A DNA stretch of 64,000 nt from Pseudomonas sp. SJZ074. Its GTDB lineage: Bacteria > Pseudomonadota > Gammaproteobacteria > Pseudomonadales > Pseudomonadaceae. Shown here in pieces: positions 27,412 through 34,992 of the stretch (its first letter is position 1; each line of letters opens with the position of its first letter). The notes under the pieces are model-generated. The model was given only the letters and a program-made list of their open reading frames with translations. It was not told where the DNA came from and made no database searches. The position numbers and the translations under genes were made by a program. Location: assembly GCF_007828215.1 (NCBI RefSeq), contig NZ_VIUE01000003.1, positions 1-64,000 of the forward strand, given 5' to 3'.

Positions 27412-28266
27412 ATGACGATCCAATGGCATGAGGTCAGTAGCGCGCCGGGCATGTCCGGGCTCTATGCGAAGGCCGCGACTCGTCGCAAGATCACCGGCAA
27501 GACCTTGCCGGAGACCGGGTTGCGCCAGGTGCTCCAGGTGGATCAGCAGCGCCTGGTGGCCTATCGCAAGGTCTGTGGCTTTGTCGACAATGGACTGCTA
27601 CCGCCGACTTATCCCCACGTACTGGCGTTCGCCCTGCAGATGCAATTGCTCACCGCCCGGGACTTCCCGTTCCCGCTGTTGGGGTTGATCCATCTGAGCA
27701 ACCGCATCCGCGTGCTCCGTCCCATGGGCGGCGTCAGCCAGGTAAGGGCCAGCGTCAATGTCGAACAGCTGCAGCCCCACCCCAAGGGCGCGGTGTTCAA
27801 CCTCGTGACCCGCATCGAGGATCAATTGGGACCGCTGTGGGAAGCCGAGAGCGAGATGCTCTGTAAGGGCGTACAGCTTGACGGTGCGCTGGTAGAGCCG
27901 CCACCGCAGATGACTCCGGCGCTGACCGAAGTGACGCGCTGGACAGCCCCTGCCGACATCGGCCGGCAATACGCCAAGGTGTCCGGCGACTACAACCCGA
28001 TCCACCTGAGTGCCATCAGTGCGCGAATGTTCGGCTTCCCCACCGCCATCGCCCATGGTCTGTGGAACAAAGCCCGGACCCTGGCCGCACTGGATGATCA
28101 CCTGCCCGAAGCCAACCTCGAAATCGAGGTGAGCTTCAAGAAACCGGTACGCCTGCCCAGCGAAGTGACGCTGCTGGCGAGCTCAGCGGGGTCCAGTGGG
28201 GATTTGCAGTTGGTGGGGTCGGGGAATCTGGAGCACATGACAGGGAGCTGGCAGCCGATTGCCTGA
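27412..28266 (+). CDS. MaoC-like (R)-specific enoyl-CoA hydratase/dehydratase
   Basis: A 284-residue double hot-dog protein. The C-terminal half carries the hydratase-2 motif YAKVSGDYNPIHLS…FGFPTAIAHGLW with catalytic Asp and His (about residues 190-215). The N-terminal half is a second, degenerate hot-dog fold. It would interconvert 3-hydroxyacyl and enoyl thioesters, matching the FabG-like gene 2 bases upstream. The divergent thiolase at 24632 completes the set. Confidence 0.87.
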   Translation: MTIQWHEVSSAPGMSGLYAKAATRRKITGKTLPETGLRQVLQVDQQRLVAYRKVCGFVDNGLLPPTYPHVLAFALQMQLLTARDFPFPLLGLIHLSNRIRVLRPMGGVSQVRASVNVEQLQPHPKGAVFNLVTRIEDQLGPLWEAESEMLCKGVQLDGALVEPPPQMTPALTEVTRWTAPADIGRQYAKVSGDYNPIHLSAISARMFGFPTAIAHGLWNKARTLAALDDHLPEANLEIEVSFKKPVRLPSEVTLLASSAGSSGDLQLVGSGNLEHMTGSWQPIA

Positions 28267-28325
28267 GCCAGGCGGTGGGTCAGCCTGCATCCATGTTTAA
28301 TGGACTGCCGTCATCGTCGGATCGC

Positions 28326-28410
28326 CGCCCGGAGCAGGCTCGCTCCCACATTGGATCTGCAGCGACCAAACATCTGCTTTCGACACAAATCCCCTGCTCG
28401 CGATAGCGGT
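28326..28410. repeat. Degenerate REP-type doublet (family A variant)
   Basis: One half, GGAGCAGGCTCGCTCCCACA (28331-28350), and a partner CCTGCTCGCGATAGCGGTGA about 45 bases later belong to the variant REP family, but the outer arms have decayed. It fills the gap between the convergent MaoC and DUF4136 genes. Confidence 0.6.
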
Positions 28411-28412
28411 GA

Positions 28413-28967
28413 TCACCGCGGCGGATAGTTGGCCAGGATACGCCCGACCGTCTCGCGCACCGCGTTGTCGCGGTCAGCGGGGTTGGGTGAGCTGCTGAGC
28501 AGTTGCTCATCGCTGCCACGCCAGACAAGCTTGCCGTCCTTGCCATCGAGCAAGTCGATCTGCACGGTCGCGACCTTGTAGCTGACGTTGCGGGTTTCGT
28601 TGTACATCGGCCCGCCCCAGTAGCCGTTCCAGGGCCCGCCCCAACCGCCGCCATAGTGGGTGGTCACTTGTTGCTGGCGGTCCTCGACGATCAGATAGGC
28701 CTGGACCAGGACATCGCCACGCCCACCGGTGGCAGGGCGCAGGCCGCGCTGGTCCAGTTGATCGGTCACGGCCTGACGGATCCGCTGCTCGGTCAGGTCA
28801 CTCTTGATCCGCGGATCATCGGGACGGTACTGCAACGCCGGTTCTTTCCAGCTCCAGCTGCGATAGGCCGCGAAGTCGCGGCTGGTATCGAAATCATGGT
28901 TGACCTGGTTGGTCGCACAGGCGCCGAGCAGCAGGGCAAGGCCCAGTAGAGCAAGACGATGGAACAT
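28413..28967 (-). CDS. DUF4136 lipoprotein
   Basis: A 184-residue predicted lipoprotein. The signal peptide ends in the lipobox LLGAC (lipidated Cys at about residue 17). The DUF4136 core is recognisable: FDTSRDFAAYRSWSWKEP, then VLVQAYLIVEDR, a Gly/Trp-rich stretch (GGGWGGPWNGYWGGP) and QIDLLDGKDGKLVWRG. ATG 28967 follows AGGAG by 7 bases. Function unknown; probably outer-membrane anchored. The next gene upstream is a paralog, 21 bases away. Confidence 0.83.
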   Translation of the reverse strand: MFHRLALLGLALLLGACATNQVNHDFDTSRDFAAYRSWSWKEPALQYRPDDPRIKSDLTEQRIRQAVTDQLDQRGLRPATGGRGDVLVQAYLIVEDRQQQVTTHYGGGWGGPWNGYWGGPMYNETRNVSYKVATVQIDLLDGKDGKLVWRGSDEQLLSSSPNPADRDNAVRETVGRILANYPPR

Positions 28968-28988
28968 CACGCTTCTCCTGTTGCGTAA

Positions 28989-29597
28989 TCAACTGGGCGG
29001 ATAGGCCGACATGGCTTTTTCCACCGCCTCGCGAATAGCATCGGTGTTATCGCCCGGCCTGCCACGCTGAGGGGTTTCGGCACTGGCACTCCACACCGGT
29101 TGGCCGTTGCGGGCGTCGAACAGGTCGACGCGAACCACCACAACCTGTTCCTGATACGTGCGCACGACCGGCACGGTGTTGTACATGCCGTAGCCAGGAC
29201 CGTAGCGGTTGTAGCCTCCGTAGTAGCCCGAATCATAATCTTCCCGAACCTGGCGCAGGCGGGTCTCCAGCCGCAGGTCGGCACTGACGAACAGGTCGGC
29301 CGGCCGGTTGTCATGCAGCGGACGCAGGCCGCGCTGGTCCAGAGCGTTGCTCACCGCCTCGGCCACCTGGGCCGAATCTGCCCACGCGGTACCCGCCGGC
29401 AGGCGTCCGTTGAGCCAGGCCCAACTGCGATAGCGCCCATAGTCACGGGGTGCCGCCGGGTATGCGCTGCGGTCGAACACCGTAGCAGCCTCGGGCGGGG
29501 CCGGCGGCAGCGGCCTGGAGGTGGCGACATAGGGGTTGGTGCCCTGGCAGGCCGCCAGCCCCAGACATAACATCAGTAACGCTGTACGGCCTTGCAT
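28989..29597 (-). CDS. DUF4136 lipoprotein, paralog of the neighbour
   Basis: A 202-residue predicted lipoprotein with lipobox LAAC (about residue 17) and the same domain plan as the 28413-28967 product: [26 protein letters not shown], a Tyr/Gly-rich stretch ([16 protein letters not shown]) and [16 protein letters not shown]. The two genes are 21 bases apart on one strand and clearly arose by duplication, although they are now well diverged. Function unknown. Confidence 0.83.
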   Translation of the reverse strand: MQGRTALLMLCLGLAACQGTNPYVATSRPLPPAPPEAATVFDRSAYPAAPRDYGRYRSWAWLNGRLPAGTAWADSAQVAEAVSNALDQRGLRPLHDNRPADLFVSADLRLETRLRQVREDYDSGYYGGYNRYGPGYGMYNTVPVVRTYQEQVVVVRVDLFDARNGQPVWSASAETPQRGRPGDNTDAIREAVEKAMSAYPPS

Positions 29598-29609
29598 TTC
29601 ACTCTCCGA

Positions 29610-30359
29610 TCAGAGGGGACGGCAGATCCAGTGCAGATAACGTCCCAGCCCGGCAAACGCAGGATGGCGACGGTGGGCCAGCTCCATGTCCAGCAACTGT
29701 GACAGCTCTACACGACCTTGAAACTCCACCGGCATGTAGTCGTGAAAAACCCGCACGCCACTCTGGCTTTCGACCTGCCACACACCCTCAAGTTGCGCCG
29801 CCAACACTCGCGGATCAAGAGGTTGTTGCGGCGTCAGGCTCTGTTTTTCACCGGCCATGTCGTTGTTGCGCAGCTTGCGGAAATGCCCCTTGAGCAAGTT
29901 CCGATAAACCAGCGCGTCACGGTTGTAGAACGCCAGCGACAGCCAGCCGCCGGGTGCCGTGAGTTGATGCAACACCGGCAGAATCGTGTGAGGCTCGGCC
30001 AGCCACTCCAGCACCGCGTGACACAGCACCAGGTCGTACGGCTCGCTGAGCTGGCCCGGCAGTTCCTGCCAAGGCGCCTGGATAAAGGTTGCCTCCTGGC
30101 CGGCATCGGCAAACCGCTGGCGGGCGCCTTCGAGCATGGGTGCGGCCGGTTCCGCCAGGGTGACATGATGACCGCGCTCGGCCAGCCACAAGGACATATG
30201 GCCCAGGCCGGCGCCGATGTCGAGCACACGCAACGGGCGCTCCGGCAACACTTCGAGCAGATCGGCCTGGAGCACCGCCAGGCGAATCGCGCCCTTGGCC
30301 CCGCCATAGATTTTTTCGGCAAACCGCGTGGCGAGCTGATCGAAATGACGGTCGCTCAT
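29610..30359 (-). CDS. cmoM: tRNA 5-carboxymethoxyuridine methyltransferase CmoM
   Basis: A 249-residue SAM-dependent methyltransferase (formerly SmtA). The SAM site LDIGAGLGHMSLWLAERGHHVTLAE in part (GAGLGHM), LCHAVLEWL and the C-terminal LLDMELAHRRHPAFAGLGRYLHW in part are typical of CmoM. It methylates the cmo5U34 wobble base of tRNAs. ATG 30359 overlaps the stop of the upstream MazG-like gene by 4 bases, giving coupled translation; an in-frame start 25 codons earlier lies inside that gene and is rejected. Confidence 0.86.
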   Translation of the reverse strand: MSDRHFDQLATRFAEKIYGGAKGAIRLAVLQADLLEVLPERPLRVLDIGAGLGHMSLWLAERGHHVTLAEPAAPMLEGARQRFADAGQEATFIQAPWQELPGQLSEPYDLVLCHAVLEWLAEPHTILPVLHQLTAPGGWLSLAFYNRDALVYRNLLKGHFRKLRNNDMAGEKQSLTPQQPLDPRVLAAQLEGVWQVESQSGVRVFHDYMPVEFQGRVELSQLLDMELAHRRHPAFAGLGRYLHWICRPL

Positions 30360-30661
30360 TGGCCGAACCGCCGCTCGCTGTCGGCCAGTTTGCTGCGCAC
30401 CACGGCGTCCATGTCCAAGCCCAATTCGCTGCACAGCAGCAACAGGTACAGGATGATGTCACCGACCTCCTGCCCGGCGTGGGCCAGTTTGTCAGCCGGC
30501 AGCTGGCGCGACTGGTCCTCGGTCAGCCACTGGAAAATCTCCACCAGTTCGGCCATCTCTACACTGGCGGCCATGGCCAGGTTTTTCGGGCTGTGGAATG
30601 GACGCCATTCGTTGCGATCACGAATGGCGTGCAGGCGTTCAGTCAGTTCAACAAGGTTCAT
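30356..30661 (-). CDS. MazG-like nucleotide pyrophosphohydrolase
   Basis: A 101-residue all-alpha NTP pyrophosphatase of the RS21-C6/MazG-like class. The metal-binding motifs EMAELVEIFQWL and EVGDIILYLLLLC have the conserved Glu, Glu, Glu and Asp, and RNEWRPFHSPKNLAMA is the substrate segment. It probably cleans non-canonical (d)NTPs. AGGAG lies 6 bases before ATG 30661. It is coupled to cmoM by a 4-base overlap. Confidence 0.86.
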   Translation of the reverse strand: MNLVELTERLHAIRDRNEWRPFHSPKNLAMAASVEMAELVEIFQWLTEDQSRQLPADKLAHAGQEVGDIILYLLLLCSELGLDMDAVVRSKLADSERRFGQ

Positions 30662-30824
30662 CGGGCTCTCCTGGATGCCCATAGCTTCCGGGGGATGACG
30701 GGGGAAGGCAAGCGTCTCGATACGAAGCGGCAATTTGCCCCATAATCGAACGATCGCGGCGCCAATGGCTCCTACAATCAGGAGCCCGAGGCTCGACTCG
30801 ATTCCCTTCCATCAGGATGCAAAC

Positions 30825-31118
30825 ATGCAGGTAGAAAGCTTTTTCGAATGGCTCGGCCAGGCACTTGGTTCGATAATCCGTTTCATCGTCGACCTGCTCA
30901 GCGGCCTGTTCAACACCCTGGCCAATGCCGGCGGCAACTTCGTCGACGGCCTGTCGCGGGCGTTGGGCATGGACACCTCGATCATCAGCATCATTGCGCT
31001 GATCCTCGGGCTGATGCTGCTGTACTCGGCGATCCGCGCCTTCATGCGCGCCTCGATTGTGCTGGGGATTATCTGGCTGGTGTTGGGGCTGTGGTTGTTG
31101 AGTTGGATCATTCACTGA
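30825..31118 (+). CDS. Small membrane protein of unknown function
   Basis: A 97-residue protein with an amphipathic N-terminal half (MQVESFFEWLGQALGSIIRF…GGNFVDGLSRALGM) and two C-terminal transmembrane helices (ISIIALILGLMLLYSAI and IVLGIIWLVLGLWLLSWII). AGGA lies 7 bases before ATG 30825. It is divergent from the MazG-like gene. No family recognised. Confidence 0.7.
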   Translation: MQVESFFEWLGQALGSIIRFIVDLLSGLFNTLANAGGNFVDGLSRALGMDTSIISIIALILGLMLLYSAIRAFMRASIVLGIIWLVLGLWLLSWIIH

Positions 31119-31157
31119 CTCAAGGATCACCACCTGCCCCGGGACAGTGTGATTCCC

Positions 31158-31187
31158 TGTGGCGAGGGGATTCATCCCCTCGCCACA
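31158..31187. repeat. REP-type palindrome (family B)
   Basis: TGTGGCGAGGGGA ttca TCCCCTCGCCACA is a perfect 13-base inverted repeat with a 4-base loop. The family differs from the GTGGGAGCGGGC elements elsewhere in the window. Related copies occur at 31915, 32775 and 36556; the first three flank the two DUF6124 units. Confidence 0.88.
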
Positions 31188-31189
31188 AA

Positions 31190-31547
31190 AACCCTCTGTT
31201 TACTCCACCCCTTCAGGTGTAGGCCCTGGCTACACCGCCTTGCGCCGTTGCCTACAACTACGCCAGAATCCGCCGGCTTGTGCGCCTTGGGGCCGGGTCT
31301 TATTGTTTTCCCGTCGCTGACAAATCAGCGATCGGGTTTAGCGATCCGGCTTCATATACAGACGCAACAATGCCCAGTCTCGATTGCAGACGCTCTATTC
31401 CTGCAATCTCGTCATGGTGGCTGTGCGTGGGAGACCTTCTGGTCTACCCGGGGTTTCTGTGACCCGGATCGCTAACCCGCGTACAGCCGCCACCTTTACT
31501 TGTTTAGCGATAGGTCGTGGTGGCTCAACCAATCACGGAGATTCACC
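31190..31547 (+). ncRNA. Candidate structured leader of DUF6124 gene, copy 1
   Basis: This 358-base region has no gene. It is near-identical to 32048-32200 over its first 150 bases and structurally matched after that. Elements: hairpin CGCTGA caaa TCAGCG (31315-31330); arm 1 CGGGTTTAGCGATCCGG (31333-31349); hairpin GATTGCAG…CTGCAATC (31382-31408); stem P2 GGTGGCTGTGCG (31416-31427) with CGTACAGCCGCC (31480-31491); hairpins around ACC-TTCT-GGT and CCGGG…CCCGG; arm 2 CCGGATCGCTAACCCG (31464-31479); arm 3 TTTAGCGAT (31503-31511). Arm 2 can pair with arm 1 or with arm 3, not both. Inferred to be a regulatory RNA leader. Confidence 0.6.
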
Positions 31548-31895
31548 ATGTTCAAGGTAACCCCCAACCCACCGATCACCGATTCAACATCCCCCGGCGA
31601 TCCCACCGACTCAACGACTTTCGACAAAGCCGCCAAACGCGCCCTCGACTTCTACCTCAAGCCCGAACAGCCTGAAACCAAGCCAGACCAACTGTTCACC
31701 GTTGTGAACGGCATCGACACCGAATGCCTGCTCGCCAACCTCAGCGAAACCCTGTCCTCCGCCAACGTCATGGCCGCTGACCTGGCCTTCGATCTCGATG
31801 GTTCGCGCCGCCACGTGGCCCTGGGCATCCAGCAGTTGATCGAACTGGGCGGCTTGCTGGCCAACCGTGCGCTGGACAACGTCGACCCAGGCTAA
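31548..31895 (+). CDS. DUF6124 family protein, copy 1
   Basis: A 115-residue protein of a family common in Pseudomonas. A Pro/Thr/Ser-rich N-terminus (MFKVTPNPPITDSTSPGDPT) is followed by a helical domain (FDKAAKRALDFYL…LFTVVNGIDTECLLANLSETL…DLDGSRRHVALGIQQLIELG). No signal peptide or catalytic motif. CGGAG lies 7 bases before the ATG. A paralog with the same type of leader begins 855 bases downstream. Function unknown. Confidence 0.8.
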   Translation: MFKVTPNPPITDSTSPGDPTDSTTFDKAAKRALDFYLKPEQPETKPDQLFTVVNGIDTECLLANLSETLSSANVMAADLAFDLDGSRRHVALGIQQLIELGGLLANRALDNVDPG

Positions 31896-31914
31896 CCGAA
31901 GCAACACATCACCC

Positions 31915-32047
31915 TGTGGCGAGGGAGCTCGCTCCCGCTCGGCGGCGCAGCCGTCGTAAAACCAGCTGATACGGTGTGCCTGGACGCCCGCGCCAGTTCT
32001 GTTTGGGGCGGCTGCGCCACCCAGCGGGAGCAAGCTCCCTCGCCACA
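31915..32047. repeat. REP-type doublet (family B)
   Basis: The outer arms TGTGGCGAGGGAGCT / AGCTCCCTCGCCACA enclose a second nested pair (CTCCCGCT… / …AGCGGGAG). It sits exactly between DUF6124 copy 1 and the leader of copy 2. Confidence 0.85.
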
Positions 32048-32402
32048 AAAGCCCTCTGTTTATTCCACTCCCTCAGGTGTAGGCCCCGGCTACATCGCCT
32101 TGCGCCGCTGCCTACAACTACGCCAGAATCCGCCGGCTTGTGCGCCTTGGGGCCGGGTTTTATTGTTTCCCCGTCGCTGACAACTCAGCGATCGGGTTTA
32201 GCAGCTCGGATAACATCAAGGCACGCCAGTGTCGCTATCTGAACAATCGATCAGTATTGGTTTTTCAGCATTATGGCGGCTATGCGTGGGGCACTTCGGT
32301 GCGCCGGGTTCCTTGATGCCTGGTCTGCTAACCCGCGTACAGCCGCCACCCACCTCGTTTAGCAGCGATGGATGACGGCTCCACTCATCAAGGAGCTTCA
32401 TC
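32048..32402 (+). ncRNA. Candidate structured leader of DUF6124 gene, copy 2
   Basis: Counterpart of 31190-31547. It keeps the hairpin CGCTGA caac TCAGCG and shows changed but still complementary arms: arm 1 CGGGTTTAGCAG (32193-32204), arm 2 CTGCTAACCCG (32325-32335), arm 3 TTTAGCAG (32358-32365). The variable-region hairpin is rebuilt with different sequence (CTGAACAAT…ATTG…TTCAG, 32239-32268). P2 is GGCGGCTATGCG (32275-32286) with CGTACAGCCGCC (32336-32347). A hairpin GCAC-TTCG-GTGC (about 32290-32302) replaces the ACC-TTCT-GGT one. No open frame of note. Confidence 0.6.
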
Positions 32403-32756
32403 ATGTTCAAGGTAACTCCCAACCCACCGAGCACCGATCCGACATCCCCCTGCGATCCCCTCGACCCAACAGCCTTCGACAAAGCCAGCAAACGCGCCCT
32501 CGATTACTACCTCAAACCCGAACCGACCGAAGCCAAAACCGCCCCAGGCCAGCTCTTCACCGTGGTCAACGGTATCGACACCGAATGCCTGCTCGCCAAC
32601 CTCAGCGAAACCCTGGCCTCGGCCAATGCCATGGCCTGTGACCTGGCCTTCGAGCTGGACGGCTCCAGACGCCACATCGCCCTGGGCATCCAACAGTTGA
32701 TCGAACTGGGCGGTTTACTGGCCAACCGTGCGCTGGACAACGTCGACCCTCGCTAA
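32403..32756 (+). CDS. DUF6124 family protein, copy 2
   Basis: A 117-residue paralog of the 31548-31895 product, with most residues identical from FTVVNGIDTECLLANLSETL to the C-terminus (ANRALDNVDPR). Differences cluster in the Pro-rich N-terminus. AAGGAG lies 7 bases before the ATG. Function unknown. The MATE transporter gene follows after a family-B REP palindrome. Confidence 0.8.
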   Translation: MFKVTPNPPSTDPTSPCDPLDPTAFDKASKRALDYYLKPEPTEAKTAPGQLFTVVNGIDTECLLANLSETLASANAMACDLAFELDGSRRHIALGIQQLIELGGLLANRALDNVDPR

Positions 32757-32774
32757 CGAAAAACACATCACCTC

Positions 32775-32806
32775 TTGTAGCGAGGGGATAAATCCCCTCG
32801 CTACAA
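32775..32806. repeat. REP-type palindrome (family B variant)
   Basis: TTGTAGCGAGGGGAT aa ATCCCCTCGCTACAA is a perfect 15-base inverted repeat. It has TAGCGAGG where the other family-B copies have TGGCGAGG, with the change matched in both arms. Confidence 0.85.
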
Positions 32807-32840
32807 ACCCGCTACAATTGCGCTCCACCAAGGAGCCCCC

Positions 32841-34190
32841 ATGTCCAACCTGCTCGCCGACTGGCGCGACCATCTCACCCATCGTCGGGTCTGGGCGTTG
32901 GCCGCGCCGATGATTCTTTCGAACATTTCCGTGCCGCTGGTGGCGCTGGTGGACAGCACCGTCATTGGCCATTTGCCCCATGCCCATCAGTTGGGCGCGG
33001 TGGCGGTCGGGGCGAGTTTGTATACGGTACTGGCCTGGGCCGTGGGTTTCCTGCGCATGGGCACGACCGGGTTCGCCGCCCAGGCGGCAGGGCGTGGCGA
33101 TGGCGCAACGTTGCGGCAAGTGTTGTTGCAAGGCCTGTTGCTGGCGATGGGGTTGGCGGTGACGCTCGGAATCGTCGGGGTGCCGTTGAGCAACGTGGCG
33201 TTGCACTTCATGCAGCCGTCCGCCGAACTCAATCAGTTGACCCGGGACTTCTTCTACACACGGCTCTTCGGCCTTCCGGCGGCGCTGGCCAGTTATGCGC
33301 TGGTGGGTTGGTTTCTCGGGGCCCAGAACGCCCGGGCACCGCTGGCGATTCTGCTGAGCACCAATCTGGTGAACATCGCCTTGAACCTGTGGTTCGTGCT
33401 TGGTCTGGACTGGGGCGTGGCCGGTTCAGCCCGGGCCTCGGTGATCGCTGAGTGGACCGGGGCACTGGTCGGCCTGGCCCTGGCCCACAAGACTCTGCGG
33501 GCCTGGCCCGGGCAGATTGTCTGGGCTGCCATGGGGGTATGGCAGAACTGGCGACCGCTGCTGGCGGTGAACCGGGACATTTTCATTCGCAGCCTGGCCC
33601 TGCAATCGGTGTTTTTCCTGATTACCGTACAAGGCGCGCGCCTGGGGGATGCAACCGTTGCGGCCAACGCGCTGCTGCTCAACGGGCTGTTGCTGACGGC
33701 CCATGCCCTGGACGGCCTCGCCCATGCCGTCGAGGCGCTGTGCGGCCACGCCATTGGCGCCCGCGACCGCCTGGCGCTACGCCGCTCATTGGTGGTGGCG
33801 TGCGGTTGGTCATTGATTGCAAGCATCGGGTTCGCGCTGCTGTTCCTGCTCGCCGGGCATCTGTTCGTCGATATGCAGACCGACATCCCCGACGTGCGTG
33901 ACACCGCCTACCGCTACCTGCCTTATCTTGCCGCCCTGCCGCTGATCGCTGTCTGGAGCTATGTGCTCGACGGCTTGTTCATCGGCGCCACCCGCGCCCG
34001 GGAAATGCGCAACGGCATGCTGCTGACCCTGTTGCTGGTACTGCCCTTTGCCTGGGCCCTGCAAGCGCTGGGCAACCATGGCCTATGGATCACCTTCCTG
34101 TTATTCATGGCGTTGCGCAGCCTGACCCTCGGTGGTTTCGCCTGGCAATTGCACCGCCAGGGTCGCTGGCTCGCAGCCCAGGCCCAATAG
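32841..34190 (+). CDS. MATE-family efflux transporter (DinF subgroup)
   Basis: A 449-residue membrane protein with twelve transmembrane helices. The N-terminal bundle starts APMILSNISVPLVALVDSTVIGHL, with the conserved Asp of DinF-type MATE proteins. Further motifs are FLRMGTTGFAAQAAGRGD and WFLGAQNARAPL. It should export drugs or oxidised/toxic metabolites using H+ or Na+. AAGGAG lies 5 bases before the ATG. It is convergent with the DUF4123 gene, only 4 bases apart. Confidence 0.88.
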   Translation: MSNLLADWRDHLTHRRVWALAAPMILSNISVPLVALVDSTVIGHLPHAHQLGAVAVGASLYTVLAWAVGFLRMGTTGFAAQAAGRGDGATLRQVLLQGLLLAMGLAVTLGIVGVPLSNVALHFMQPSAELNQLTRDFFYTRLFGLPAALASYALVGWFLGAQNARAPLAILLSTNLVNIALNLWFVLGLDWGVAGSARASVIAEWTGALVGLALAHKTLRAWPGQIVWAAMGVWQNWRPLLAVNRDIFIRSLALQSVFFLITVQGARLGDATVAANALLLNGLLLTAHALDGLAHAVEALCGHAIGARDRLALRRSLVVACGWSLIASIGFALLFLLAGHLFVDMQTDIPDVRDTAYRYLPYLAALPLIAVWSYVLDGLFIGATRAREMRNGMLLTLLLVLPFAWALQALGNHGLWITFLLFMALRSLTLGGFAWQLHRQGRWLAAQAQ

Positions 34191-34194
34191 CGCC

Positions 34195-34992
34195 TCACCC
34201 CTCATTGCCTTGCCACAATCGTCGCAGATGTTCGAGACGCTCGCGCTGGGAGCCGCCGACCAGCGCTGGCGGCGGCCGGACGTCGGGGTGTTGCAGACGC
34301 AGCCACAGCCAGCCGTCGAGTACTTCCCGTTCGGTAAACCCCAGTTTCAAGCCCTGCTCCAGGCAATCCCAGAGCGCTCGGTACTCTCGTCCGGTGGCAC
34401 GAGACCAGTGCCAGGCATGACGCTCCAGCAGGCATTGCTGCAATTTGTGCTGTTGTCGATCGCTGAGGCTGTGCTCATTCTCCAGCGGCGCCACGGGCAG
34501 CCCCGGGTTGGACAGTTGCTGCCAGCCCTGACTGCCGATGGCCCGGTCGGCCCAGGTACCGCCGAACCAGCGCAGCAGGCGGATCGGCCCGAGCCAGCAA
34601 CTGAGCTCCCCGGGGTCGCAGCCGTCGAAGAAATAGCTGGCGGTGTGGGGGTTGTAATAGCTCAACAGCGCCTTGTGGTGAGGACCCAAGGTCACGGTCA
34701 GCATGCGTCGCAGATGCGCCAGCAACTGCGACGCCGGCGATTCGCTCACCAACAACAGCCCCGGCCAGGCATCCGCATCGACATGGCACAGGCTCGCCAG
34801 CGCCGGCGCTTGCTGCAAGTCCACCAGCAGCGGACCGTGCTCCTTGAGCCCATGCCATTCGGTGTCCTCGAACAAGGCAAAGCACCGCGCTTGCGCGAAC
34901 TGCTCTTGTAGACGCCGCGCCGCCCCGGGGACGCCGGGAATGTCGAGCAGCAACCATTGAGGCGTTGTTCCGGCCAGGCTTGCAGCGCTCAT
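34195..34992 (-). CDS. DUF4123 protein, probable T6SS effector adaptor
   Basis: A 265-residue DUF4123 protein. The N-terminal lobe is typical (WLLLDIPGVPGAARRLQEQF…CFALFEDTEWHGLKEHGPLLVDL), followed by LGPHHKALLSYYNPHTASYFF and a C-terminal part ending near the MATE gene. DUF4123 proteins act as chaperones that load effectors onto VgrG. The ATG overlaps the vgrG stop by 4 bases, so translation is coupled; an in-frame codon 15 positions earlier lies inside vgrG. No effector gene follows, which is unusual. Confidence 0.82.
   Translation of the reverse strand: MSAASLAGTTPQWLLLDIPGVPGAARRLQEQFAQARCFALFEDTEWHGLKEHGPLLVDLQQAPALASLCHVDADAWPGLLLVSESPASQLLAHLRRMLTVTLGPHHKALLSYYNPHTASYFFDGCDPGELSCWLGPIRLLRWFGGTWADRAIGSQGWQQLSNPGLPVAPLENEHSLSDRQQHKLQQCLLERHAWHWSRATGREYRALWDCLEQGLKLGFTEREVLDGWLWLRLQHPDVRPPPALVGGSQRERLEHLRRLWQGNEG

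Noticed and set aside
31158..32806. CRISPR array
   Set aside because: The repeats here are two long duplicated units and palindromic REP elements, not short direct repeats with regular spacers, and no cas gene is in the window.
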